From: DTBU01 sp964568845
Lineage (GTDB): Archaea > Thermoproteota > CALKCG01 > B24
DNA: 64,000 bases
NCBI GenBank assembly: GCA_964568845.1
Contig: CAZMSC010000005.1
Location: forward strand, 6,746-70,745
Direction: 5' to 3'
Positions 51,927 through 60,294 of the stretch are shown here, one piece after another. Under the pieces are notes generated by a model. That model did no database searches. It was not told the DNA's origin and saw only the letters and a list, made by a program, of their open reading frames with translations. Numbering within the stretch: position 1 is the stretch's first letter; every line of letters begins with the position of its first letter. Both the position numbers and the translations under genes were made by a program.

Positions 51927-53162
51927 ATGGATCTGCAGCCATCTCAAGCAACTTTCAAACACTATCTGCTCTTCCTTTCCGGCCAGCTTATCTCCATGCT
52001 GGGCTCTAGTGTTGCTCAGTTTGTAATAGTGTGGTGGGTGACTTTAGAGACCAAAAGTGCGGTCTATCTTTCCATAGCATCTTTTGCGGCGTTCACTCCC
52101 TTCATAGCCCTAACTCCTTTTACCGGTGTTTTCGCCGACCGATGGAACCGTAAAATCCTGATAGGTGTTACAGACTTCCTTCAAGCTTTAATTGCTCTGA
52201 CGATTATAACGCTGTTCTGGTTGAATGTAATCTCGATATGGACTTTAATAGTTTTAATGTCTATTAGAGCCATTTTCCAAGCTTTCCAAGCACCCGCAGT
52301 ATCTACTTTGATCCCCCTCATGGTTCCAAGCGATAAGTTAAGCCGTATAAACGGTTTAAACTTCCTATTGAGTGGTGTGGTCGGTTTTATAGGGCCTGTT
52401 ACAGCCGCTATGATGTTGGAAATATGGGCGATTCATGAAATACTTTGGCTTGACGTAGCAACTTTTCTAATAGCCATGGTTCCACTTATAGTAATCAAAA
52501 TACCTACTGTGAAGACGAGAATCGATGGAGAAAAAACGTCTTTCACTAGAGACTTTATAGATGGTTTAGCTTTCATAAAGAATGCTAGAGGCTTCATAGC
52601 CCTGCTCATGACAGCTATGATGATAAACTTCTTAGCCATGCCCTTGGATGTCCTTTTCCCCTACTACATTAAATTCATTCATCAAGGTGAAGCGTCAGAA
52701 TTAGCGTTTATAATGGCTGCCTCTCAAATCGGGATGTTGCTCGGCGGGCTGCTCATGTCCGTAATCAGAGGGTTTAGGAGAAAAATGTTCACAGCCATGT
52801 GTCTACTTTACGTCTTCTTCGTAGCCTACGCTCTTATAGCTCTTTCGCCTAAAGGTCTCTTCTGGTTTATAGCATCTGTCATGTTTGCTGCACACTTCTG
52901 CCTACCAATCATAAACGTATCGTTTATGACAGTGGTTCAAATGATCGTCCCAAAACACCTATATGGCAGAGTAAACTCCGTGATAATGACGCTATGCAAC
53001 CTCGCATCGCCCATAGGGATGATAATTTCAGGACCTTTAGCAGAATTCACCGGTGTAGTTAATCTGTTTCTAGGATGTAGCGTTCTCGGGGCGTTATGTT
53101 TAACTCTTTCATTAATATTCACAGATATCAGATACATAGAGGAAACGAGTGCGGTTAATTGA
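51927..53162 (+). CDS. MFS transporter (MFS_3 exporter-like)
   Basis: The protein has about twelve membrane segments and the MFS motif A region TGVFADRWNRKIL between helices 2 and 3, with FQAFQAPAVSTLIPLMVP after helix 4, typical of the enterobactin/macrolide exporter branch. It probably exports a small molecule by proton exchange. The ATG at 51927 follows GGTGGAGG, giving 411 residues; a GTG at 51915 is an alternative. No regulator is adjacent. Confidence 0.88.
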   Translation: MDLQPSQATFKHYLLFLSGQLISMLGSSVAQFVIVWWVTLETKSAVYLSIASFAAFTPFIALTPFTGVFADRWNRKILIGVTDFLQALIALTIITLFWLNVISIWTLIVLMSIRAIFQAFQAPAVSTLIPLMVPSDKLSRINGLNFLLSGVVGFIGPVTAAMMLEIWAIHEILWLDVATFLIAMVPLIVIKIPTVKTRIDGEKTSFTRDFIDGLAFIKNARGFIALLMTAMMINFLAMPLDVLFPYYIKFIHQGEASELAFIMAASQIGMLLGGLLMSVIRGFRRKMFTAMCLLYVFFVAYALIALSPKGLFWFIASVMFAAHFCLPIINVSFMTVVQMIVPKHLYGRVNSVIMTLCNLASPIGMIISGPLAEFTGVVNLFLGCSVLGALCLTLSLIFTDIRYIEETSAVN

Positions 53163-53732
53163 CTATTCTCCCACATGGTTTAAAATTCTACTCCAGTTTC
53201 CATAGGTGGGAATACTGAGACTCTGAAGAGAAGCAACTACTATACGTTTTATATTCGTTTCTAAAATAGATGCTTACACCTCCTCAAAGGGCTCAAGCTA
53301 AATCAGATAAAATCGGTAATATGTATGGGATCTTTAAGCCATAGACTTTGAATATTCTTCAAACGCTAAAAATGGATTTAACCAGTATAAATATTGCTTC
53401 TAAATTCACATATCTGAGTGGATTGAGAAACTATAAAAGCTTCGGTTAAAATTACTAAAGTTGGTCTATATTCTGGCTGTTTTCCCAGCTACAATTATCT
53501 AGGTTATGAATAATGAATAGGACGTTTATTAAGTGAACTTTAACTACGATATTTCGTGTGATAAGACGTAGAACTACACAAGCGTATTACTTTTACTTAT
53601 GTGGAGTTTAAAAGATGTTTTTGGAATAAGAAAAAACTCAACGCTTCACAAGTTAAGTTTAACTAAAAAACTTTCGACTATTCTTAAGTCTACTTCTGAA
53701 CGTTATAACTTCCGCCGATTTGAGGTGAATCT
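53163..53732. other. 570-base AT-rich stretch upstream of the division cluster
   Basis: I see no gene, tRNA or C/D box set. An inverted repeat AGTTAA-GT-TTAACT is at 53651-53664, about 70 bases before the first ESCRT-III gene. GTTATAAC at 53701-53708 is TATA-like but too close to the ribosome-binding site GAGGTG (53722-53727); GTTTAAAAG near 53607 is a better placed promoter element. A long leader or small RNA could lie here. Confidence 0.35.
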
Positions 53733-54338
53733 ATGAGTAAAAAACTTAAGGGTTGGGATAAGCCAACGGGGGTTATAAGACGCGACAAACCGCTTAAGGA
53801 GAGGGTGGATGAAACCATATATAGGCTTAAAGGTCAGTTGAGTAAGCTCGACATGGCATCTATGAGGATGGAGCAGCATGAGAAGGAGCTCTTCGAGAAA
53901 TGCGTTGCAGCTCAAGCTATGGGAGACGACGCCCGGGCCTCCCTCTACGCAAACGAATGCGCAGAAGTTAGAAAGATTTCAAAGCTTCTGCTAAAGAGTA
54001 AGCTTGCATTAGAGCATGTCCTATTAAGGCTTGAAACGGTTGAAGAGTTTGGAGACGTTATAACAGTTATGGGGCCTGTTGCAGGTGTTATAACGGCTTT
54101 GAGGAAGCAGCTTGGAGGAATAGTACCCGAGGTCAGCTACGAGCTCGGCCGTATAGGAGATGAATTGGGCAAGATGGTTGTAGAGGTTGGAGAGGCTTCG
54201 GGTCAAAGATGGGATTTAGAGCCGATGAGTACAGAAGCGCAGAAAATACTCGCCGAGGCATCAGCTTTAGCGGAGCAGAAGCTGAAGGAGAGACTCCCTG
54301 AACTTCCCTCCCCCGAGTCTGAACGTGTTAGGAGGTGA
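53733..54338 (+). CDS. ESCRT-III (CdvB-like) protein without winged helix
   Basis: The 201-residue protein has the Snf7-type helical core (KERVDETIYRLKGQLSKLDMASMRMEQHEKEL..., AEVRKISKLLLKSKLALEHVLLRLETV) and a C-terminal LPELP at 188-192, matching the proline-rich MIM2 motif that binds the MIT domain of CdvC. It lacks the C-terminal winged helix that binds CdvA, so it is a CdvB1/B2/B3-type paralogue thought to assemble later in the division ring. The ATG follows GAGGTG. Confidence 0.9.
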   Translation: MSKKLKGWDKPTGVIRRDKPLKERVDETIYRLKGQLSKLDMASMRMEQHEKELFEKCVAAQAMGDDARASLYANECAEVRKISKLLLKSKLALEHVLLRLETVEEFGDVITVMGPVAGVITALRKQLGGIVPEVSYELGRIGDELGKMVVEVGEASGQRWDLEPMSTEAQKILAEASALAEQKLKERLPELPSPESERVRR

Positions 54339-54343
54339 TATGT

Positions 54344-55102
54344 GTGAGTTTAGAGTTGAATGAGTTTAAGAAGTTTTTAGGCAAGCACATGAGAGATAGC
54401 TATGGAAGAACCTTAGGCAGAATCGTAGGGCTTATAGCGGACGTAAACCAGCAAGTTACAGACGTAGAAGTGGAGTTTGGAAACGGCGAATTTCTGAGAT
54501 GTCCAAGCAAGCAGTTCAGCGTAGAATCTGGCACATTGGTATATCTCTATCCGTGGGAGTTAGAATCTATTGAGATAGCTAAAGCCCTCGACTTAGCCAT
54601 TAAACGCATACAAGCATTGGATGAACTGTTTAGAATGGGTGAAATACCGACTGAAACCTACGATGAGTTTAAGAAAACACATGAAGCTTCTCTAAAAGAG
54701 CTTAAAGATAGAAGAGATAACTTAATTACAAGGCTTAAAAGCCGTGTAGATAAACTAAATGGTCAAATTAGAGAGCTTCAAATGTTTAGGACAAGTCTTA
54801 AAATGCAGAAGTCTACAGCTGAAATAAGCGAGGATGTATTTAAGGATGCGATATCTATAGTTGAAGATGGTTTAACAAAGTCTTTCAATGAAAAAGAGCA
54901 GCTTGAGCATACAATAGCAAAGCTTTCAAAGTTAGATTTTAAACCGCCTTCAGCTATAAAGCCGGAAGTTAAGTCTGTCGTGCCTAAGATTGAAATTGGA
55001 AGTGGGCTCACATCTCCAAGCATCGGAGAATCGAAGACGGAGGATAAGCCTGTTAAAGATAGGAAAGAAGGTGCTCCAATAAACGTTAAGGTTGTAGAGT
55101 AA
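54344..55102 (+). CDS. cdvA: CdvA division protein
   Basis: The protein has an N-terminal PRC-barrel-like domain (about 1-75: KHMRDSYGRTLGRIVGLIADVNQQVTDVEVEF), a long coiled coil (about 85-210) and a flexible, charged tail ending APINVKVVE, a candidate E3B peptide for the CdvB winged helix. CdvA binds membrane and recruits CdvB in crenarchaeal division. The GTG at 54344 follows AGGAGGTGA, giving 252 residues, and the Shine-Dalgarno overlaps the upstream stop. Confidence 0.9.
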   Translation: MSLELNEFKKFLGKHMRDSYGRTLGRIVGLIADVNQQVTDVEVEFGNGEFLRCPSKQFSVESGTLVYLYPWELESIEIAKALDLAIKRIQALDELFRMGEIPTETYDEFKKTHEASLKELKDRRDNLITRLKSRVDKLNGQIRELQMFRTSLKMQKSTAEISEDVFKDAISIVEDGLTKSFNEKEQLEHTIAKLSKLDFKPPSAIKPEVKSVVPKIEIGSGLTSPSIGESKTEDKPVKDRKEGAPINVKVVE

Positions 55103-55121
55103 CGTCTAAGGAGGGTGATCT

Positions 55122-55952
55122 TTGAGAGTACGATGGTCCAGCGAGGATCGTAGTCTCTGGAGGAAGATCGAAGATAAGCTTAAAATATCAAACAAGCCTT
55201 TGAAGGAGAGAATAGTTAAAGCCATTTATAACCTTCAAATTCAGAAAGATAAGCTTGAAAATACTCTAAATAAACTTCAGAGAAGAGACAGGCAGGTTTT
55301 TGAAAAATGTATAGGCGCTCATCTTTCAAATGACGGCGCTCATGCTGTGATGTATGCTAATGAGTGCGCAGAAATTAGAAATATGGCAAAGCTCATAATG
55401 AGTGCTCAGCTGAGTATTGAACGCGTTATTCTTAGACTTGAAACGGTTAAAGAGTTTGGAGACATAATGGCGCAACTCTCCCCGGTCATAGGGATCGTCG
55501 GTGAAGTCAGTAAGAAGCTTTCCGGAGTGGTGCCTGAAGTCTCCAATGAGCTTGATAAGATACATAGAATTTTAAATCAAACAGTTCTTGAAACCGGTGT
55601 TTCCACGCAGAGGGTGGATACGCCTCAAGTTCTTAATGAAGAAGCTCAACGTATAATTGAGGAAGCGTCGACAATAGCGGAACAGAAGATTAGGGAGAGG
55701 TTTCCAGAGTTACCTAAGTTAGGTGAGCCGATTGCCGAGGGAGAGATAAGTATAGCAACGTCTTCCCCCATCTCTATGAAAACCGTAAATTGGACGCGTA
55801 GGAGGGTAGATGAAGAGGTTTACAACTACATAGTCAGAAACCAGGGCAAAATCAGCATTAGTAAATGTGCTCTTGAACTTAAGTTAACGCCGGATGAGGT
55901 TAAGAACTCCATCAAACGTCTAAGAGAGAAAGGAGTTATAAGAGTAATATAG
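55122..55952 (+). CDS. cdvB: CdvB ESCRT-III protein with winged helix
   Basis: The 276-residue protein has the ESCRT-III core (about 25-160), a MIM2-like FPELP at 194-198 for CdvC, and a C-terminal winged helix (about 226-276: DEEVYNYIVRNQGKISISKCALELKLTPDEVKNSIKRLREKGVIRV) that binds the CdvA tail. It links the CdvA scaffold to the constricting ring. The TTG start follows GGAGGGTGA. Core sequence is similar to the first paralogue, so they arose by duplication. Confidence 0.93.
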   Translation: MRVRWSSEDRSLWRKIEDKLKISNKPLKERIVKAIYNLQIQKDKLENTLNKLQRRDRQVFEKCIGAHLSNDGAHAVMYANECAEIRNMAKLIMSAQLSIERVILRLETVKEFGDIMAQLSPVIGIVGEVSKKLSGVVPEVSNELDKIHRILNQTVLETGVSTQRVDTPQVLNEEAQRIIEEASTIAEQKIRERFPELPKLGEPIAEGEISIATSSPISMKTVNWTRRRVDEEVYNYIVRNQGKISISKCALELKLTPDEVKNSIKRLREKGVIRVI

Positions 55953-55969
55953 CTCAGCTGGGGGGTTCC

Positions 55970-57091
55970 ATGGCTTACGAAGAGCTCATAAAGATGGCTG
56001 AAAAGAACGTTTTAGACGCTATAAACCTAGATAGGCAGGGAGCTACTAGGTTAGCAGCCGTCAAATATCATAGAGCGGCTGAAATACTGTTGACTGTATG
56101 CTCGCTATATCCGCAGTCTCCTCAAGCGAGGGTTTATGCTGAGAAGGCGGAAGAGTACTTGAAAAGAGCTAAGGAGTTTCAAACTTTAAGTTTGGAAACA
56201 GCTGGCTTTGACGTAAAAGCGACTGTTAGAGATCAGACGGTTAATCGCCTTGAAGATAAGGATAGACCGAACGTTAAGTGGGATGATATCGCCGATTTAG
56301 AGGAGGCTAAGAGAGCTATAATGGAGGCAATAGTATATCCGGTCAAAAGACCAGACCTCTTCCCCCTAGGATGGCCTAGAGGAATACTGTTTTTCGGACC
56401 CCCCGGTTGTGGTAAGACCATGCTAGCCGCCGCAGTAGCCAATGAAATAGATGCAAACTTCTTCTACGTGGACTCTGCCACCATAATGTCCAAATGGCTC
56501 GGCGAATCTGAGAAAAATGTGGCTGCTCTTTTTGAGAACGCTAGACAGCTATCGCTTAAGGGGAAACCTACAATAATTTTCATAGATGAAATAGACTCGC
56601 TCGTCGGGGTTAGAGATCATGAAGTTGGAGGGGAGGTTAGAGCTAGAAACCAACTGCTCAAGGAGATGGATGGTCTCTACGATAAAAATAGGAACTTCTA
56701 CCTCTACGTTATAGGCGCTACGAATAAGCCTTGGAGTTTAGATGAGCCCTTTATACGAAGGTTCCAGAAGAGAGTATATATACCTCCGCCGAGCCATGAG
56801 GCTCGGGTTGAACTGTTTAAACTATACTGTAAAAGGTTGAAGCTCGATGAAAGCGTAGACTTCGACGAGCTTGCCAGATTAACTGAGGGTTATACGGGTA
56901 GTGACATCAGAGACGTCGTTCAAGAAGCACAGATCAGAGTAGTTCGAGAGGTGTTTGAGAAGAATGAGAGTGAGGCTAGAGCTATAACGATGGATGATTT
57001 CATTGAAATCGTCAAAAATAGAATGCCCAGTATCTCTGAAGATATGGTAAACCTCTATGATAAATGGTGGAGGAAGTTTAAAGCTATTTAG
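55970..57091 (+). CDS. cdvC: CdvC (Vps4-type AAA+ ATPase)
   Basis: The 373-residue protein has an N-terminal MIT domain (about 1-70), then an AAA+ domain with Walker A GPPGCGKT (143-150), Walker B IIFIDE (202-207) and arginine fingers in FIRRF (263-264), and the Vps4-type C-terminal helices. It remodels ESCRT-III filaments by binding their MIM2 peptides. The ATG follows GGGG; the gene is 17 bases after cdvB. Confidence 0.95.
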   Translation: MAYEELIKMAEKNVLDAINLDRQGATRLAAVKYHRAAEILLTVCSLYPQSPQARVYAEKAEEYLKRAKEFQTLSLETAGFDVKATVRDQTVNRLEDKDRPNVKWDDIADLEEAKRAIMEAIVYPVKRPDLFPLGWPRGILFFGPPGCGKTMLAAAVANEIDANFFYVDSATIMSKWLGESEKNVAALFENARQLSLKGKPTIIFIDEIDSLVGVRDHEVGGEVRARNQLLKEMDGLYDKNRNFYLYVIGATNKPWSLDEPFIRRFQKRVYIPPPSHEARVELFKLYCKRLKLDESVDFDELARLTEGYTGSDIRDVVQEAQIRVVREVFEKNESEARAITMDDFIEIVKNRMPSISEDMVNLYDKWWRKFKAI

Positions 57092-57104
57092 AAGAGGTGG
57101 AGAT

Positions 57105-57632
57105 ATGAACACGGAAATTGATGAAAAAGACCTGAGAATACTTTCACTACTTCTAGAAGACTCAAGTATATCGCTCGTAGATATAGGTAGGAGGTTGAAT
57201 ATACATCCTAATGTCGTAGCGTATAGGATCAATAAGCTTGAAGAAATGGGTATAATAAAAGGCTATACTGTCATGTTGGACCTTGAAAAACTAGGTTTAA
57301 CTGAGTACATGTGTATAGGTGTAAACTTTCCAGACCATAGATTCAGAAACGAGTTTTTGAAGAGAATTCGAGAAATACCTCAAGTCACCATGGTCATAAG
57401 CTCTCTGGGTAAACCGGAAGGTATAATATTCGTAGTTGGTAGGAATAAGGAAGAGATCGATGATATTCTTTCAAAACTCAAGGATATGAATGTTGAAATA
57501 GAATTTGCAACACCAATTATAAAGAGCCTTCAAACTGGTTTGATTCCTAAGATTTTGGAAGCACCTATATCTGAGAAAAAATCTACACAGGATTACAGTA
57601 GAGGGTATCTGGAGGCGAAACATCAATATTAA
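57105..57632 (+). CDS. Lrp/AsnC-family transcription regulator
   Basis: The protein has an N-terminal winged helix (DEKDLRILSLLLEDSSISLVDIGRRLNIHPNVVAYRINKLEEMGIIKGY) and a C-terminal RAM-type domain (about 65-140). The ATG at 57105 follows GAGGTGG and gives 175 residues; the frame opens earlier inside cdvC. It starts 13 bases after the cdvC stop and is probably in the same transcript, so it may control or be co-expressed with division genes. Confidence 0.9.
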   Translation: MNTEIDEKDLRILSLLLEDSSISLVDIGRRLNIHPNVVAYRINKLEEMGIIKGYTVMLDLEKLGLTEYMCIGVNFPDHRFRNEFLKRIREIPQVTMVISSLGKPEGIIFVVGRNKEEIDDILSKLKDMNVEIEFATPIIKSLQTGLIPKILEAPISEKKSTQDYSRGYLEAKHQY

Positions 57633-57637
57633 GAAAC

Positions 57638-58705
57638 TCAATGTAAAATAAGAGATCTACCGTCAACTTTAATCTTGACTTTCACTTCTTCCGAGGCTTC
57701 CCCTATAATCTGACCTTCAATCCCCATTTTTTTACACGTCTCTAATACATCATCCGCCTCATGAGGTGGAACGATTATACAGAAGCCTATACCCATGTTA
57801 AAAGTCCTATACATTTCTCTATCCTCTATTAAACCCACACGCTGTATGAGTTTAAACACTGGTGGAGGTTCAGGCATGTTGTGCAAATTGAAGCCCAGAT
57901 GGGCTAAACGGCCTATCCTCATAAGCTTCGTGAAGGAGCCGCCCGTTATATGCGCTAACCCGTGAACTTCGAATTCGCTTAAAACCTTCAGAACGGGTTT
58001 AACGTATATTCTCGTAGGTTTTAAGAGCTCTTCACCGAGAGTGCATCCAAGCTCTTCAACATAACTGTCTATTGTAAATTTAGAGAGGAGGACTTTTCTA
58101 GCTAAAGTCAACCCATTGGAGTGTATGCCACTACTGGTTAAACCTACTACGTAATCTCCGGGTTTTATGGAAGAGCCAGTTAACACCTTACGTTTATCCA
58201 CTATCCCTATGCACATAGCGGCCAAGTCGAAGCCATATCCATCTCTAATGCCTCTAACTACTTCCTTCATAACTGCCGTTTCACCGCCTATGACGACTAT
58301 AGACGCCTCTTCAGCGCCCTTAGCTATACCCTCCATGATAGGCTCTATCAGATCGCTCCTAGGCTCTTGAACGACAAGATAGTCTGCTAAAGCTATGGGC
58401 TCTGCACCCATACATATTAAGTCGTTGACGCACATGGCTACGCAGTCTATACCTATGGTATCATATTTGTTCATCATTTGAGCTATCAAAACCTTGGAGC
58501 CGACGCCATCAACGTGAACTGCCAAAGCCTTTCCATCCCATAAGTCTATTAAACCAGCATAATGGCCGATTTCCGTTAAAACAGAGCCGACCCGACCTTC
58601 TCTGAAGATGAAAGTTTTCTCTAAAATCCTCTTAATAGATTTATGTATTTCAGAAACTTTATCTATATCCACGCCAGCTTCACGGTAGTCCCTAGGGATG
58701 CCCAT
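57638..58705 (-). CDS. purM: Phosphoribosylaminoimidazole synthetase (AIR synthetase)
   Basis: The protein has HVDGVGSKVLIA, DCVAMCVNDLICMGAEPIALADYL, GGETA and GLTSSGIHSNGLTLARKVL, the PurM ATP-binding and substrate motifs. It closes the imidazole ring of AIR. The ATG at 58705 (MGIPRDYREAGVD) gives 355 residues and lies 13 bases after purC; an earlier in-frame start inside purC is unlikely. Confidence 0.95.
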   Translation of the reverse strand: MGIPRDYREAGVDIDKVSEIHKSIKRILEKTFIFREGRVGSVLTEIGHYAGLIDLWDGKALAVHVDGVGSKVLIAQMMNKYDTIGIDCVAMCVNDLICMGAEPIALADYLVVQEPRSDLIEPIMEGIAKGAEEASIVVIGGETAVMKEVVRGIRDGYGFDLAAMCIGIVDKRKVLTGSSIKPGDYVVGLTSSGIHSNGLTLARKVLLSKFTIDSYVEELGCTLGEELLKPTRIYVKPVLKVLSEFEVHGLAHITGGSFTKLMRIGRLAHLGFNLHNMPEPPPVFKLIQRVGLIEDREMYRTFNMGIGFCIIVPPHEADDVLETCKKMGIEGQIIGEASEEVKVKIKVDGRSLILH

Positions 58706-58718
58706 TTTAAAACACCAA

Positions 58719-59549
58719 TTACCTGAACTTCTCATCGGTAAGTTTTTCAAAGGCTTCAATATAACGTTTGCTCACTTCTGCTATTATATGTTCGGGGAGC
58801 TTCGGAGGAGGTGGTATCGCCCTACCTAATTTAACCGCCTCCTCTAAAGCCTTCTTATAACCTACGCTCTCCAACCAGTCTCTAACGGGTTGCTTATCGT
58901 AACTCTCTTGTCTTCTTCCAGGCTTATAGGTTGATTTCAACCAAAGCCTGAACTCATCTGGACCAATGGAGTCGGCTAAGAGTATTCTCCCATCTCGATC
59001 ACGGCCAAACTCCAACTTGAGATCCGCCAGTATAAACCCCTTCTCCTCAGCTCTGGAAGCCATAGACTGGTAGATGCGTATACAAACGTCTTCGAGCGCA
59101 TCGTATTCGTCTAAGCTAAGCCATCCCCTAGACACTATCTCGTCTCTGGTTACGGGTCTATCTTTAGCTTCAAATTTAGTAGTAGGGTCTAGTATAGGCT
59201 CTAGAAGTTTAGCGGCTAGTATAGGTTCTATTGAAACTTGAGCCTCATTTCTTAAAACTCTTTCATAGAGGCTTCCATACAAATAGCCTCTAACCACAAA
59301 CTCGACTGGTATTATATCTAAACGTTTAACGAGCATTTTATCGGGCGGTATAAGCTCAATCATGTGGTTCGGGTAGTTGAGGACTTTAAACCAGAAGCCA
59401 GTCATACGGCATAAGACCTCTCCTTTAAACGGTATTTCCGACGGCAGTACTACGTCAAAAGCTGAAACCCTATTAGTGAAGTGGAATAGAAGAGCATGGT
59501 CATCAACCTCATATACATCCTTGACTTTACCCTGTTTTAGAAGACGCAT
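58719..59549 (-). CDS. purC: SAICAR synthetase
   Basis: The 276-residue protein starts LLKQGKVKDVYEVDDHALLFHFTNRVSAFDV, the PurC ATP-binding region, and has VEFVVRGYLYGSLYERV and LADLKLEFGRD. It joins aspartate to CAIR. The ATG at 59549 follows AGGTGA. It is in the same direction as purM and purE. Confidence 0.96.
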   Translation of the reverse strand: MRLLKQGKVKDVYEVDDHALLFHFTNRVSAFDVVLPSEIPFKGEVLCRMTGFWFKVLNYPNHMIELIPPDKMLVKRLDIIPVEFVVRGYLYGSLYERVLRNEAQVSIEPILAAKLLEPILDPTTKFEAKDRPVTRDEIVSRGWLSLDEYDALEDVCIRIYQSMASRAEEKGFILADLKLEFGRDRDGRILLADSIGPDEFRLWLKSTYKPGRRQESYDKQPVRDWLESVGYKKALEEAVKLGRAIPPPPKLPEHIIAEVSKRYIEAFEKLTDEKFR

Positions 59550-59634
59550 ATCGTCACCTGCTTAACGCTAAATGGAAAATACTTTTTAACTTTTATCTGA
59601 GGAGTTCCCTTGCGTAAACCTGTAGTGGCCCACT

Positions 59635-60132
59635 TCAACTCTTCCTTTCTAATAGTCTTCTAAGGTCTTCAGCCGACTGTTCAATATTACTCTTTAAGGA
59701 ATTACGGTAATCTACGAGCTTCTCAGCTATTTCAGGTTTCTTTAAACATACGATTTCAGCGGCTAGAATAGCGGCGTTGACGGCATTATCAATACCAACG
59801 CAGGCTACTGGTACGCCCTGAGGCACCTGTACGATCGATAGTAGAGAGTCCAACCCTTCTAGAGCCTTTTTAATCGGAACGCCTATCACCGGCTTAATAG
59901 TATAGGCTGCTATTAGGCTGGGGAGCAGAGCGGATAATCCAGCCATAGCTATAAATACGTAGACGCCCTCCTTTTCAGCCTTCTCGACGAGGGTTCTAAC
60001 CATCTCCGGTGTTCTATGAGCTGATGCTATTTCCACCCTAGCTTCAACGCCCAATGAGTTGAGTATTTCAACGGCTTTAAAAGCGTACTCTTTATCAGAC
60101 ATACTGCCTATGATCACTAAAACGTCGGGCAA
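59635..60132 (-). CDS. purE: 5-(carboxyamino)imidazole ribonucleotide mutase PurE
   Basis: The 165-residue protein has IIGSMSDKEY, ASAHRTPEMV and AMAGLSALLPSLIAAYT, the PurE active-site motifs. It makes CAIR either from N5-CAIR (class I) or directly from AIR and CO2 (class II); no purK is in the window, so the class is open. The ATG follows GAGGTG. Confidence 0.94.
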   Translation of the reverse strand: MPDVLVIIGSMSDKEYAFKAVEILNSLGVEARVEIASAHRTPEMVRTLVEKAEKEGVYVFIAMAGLSALLPSLIAAYTIKPVIGVPIKKALEGLDSLLSIVQVPQGVPVACVGIDNAVNAAILAAEIVCLKKPEIAEKLVDYRNSLKSNIEQSAEDLRRLLERKS

Positions 60133-60253
60133 TTTTAAACACCTCTAGAGAAATGTGGAAATCACTCAAAAATTTTTTTAACATAAAAAATTTAATCGTT
60201 TTCAGCTCATGGAGGCACTAAGAGGCGTGAATAACCAACTAACGAATACTTTT

Positions 60254-60285
60254 GAAGCGGGGGCTTCCCGGCTTTAGCCGTGGAC
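60254..60285. repeat. GC-rich hairpin resembling an IS200/IS605 end
   Basis: A GC-rich segment in an AT-rich gap reads AAGCGGGGGCTTCCCGG followed by CGGCTTTAGCCG, a short stem-loop, then TGG. This recalls the right-end hairpins of IS200/IS605 (tnpB) elements, but no transposase is nearby, so at most it is a scar. Confidence 0.3.
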
Positions 60286-60294
60286 TGCGTCGAG

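Noticed and set aside
53701..53708. GTTATAAC as the TATA box of the division operon
   Set aside because: It would place the transcription start beyond the ribosome-binding site at 53722-53727, so a more distant promoter is likely.
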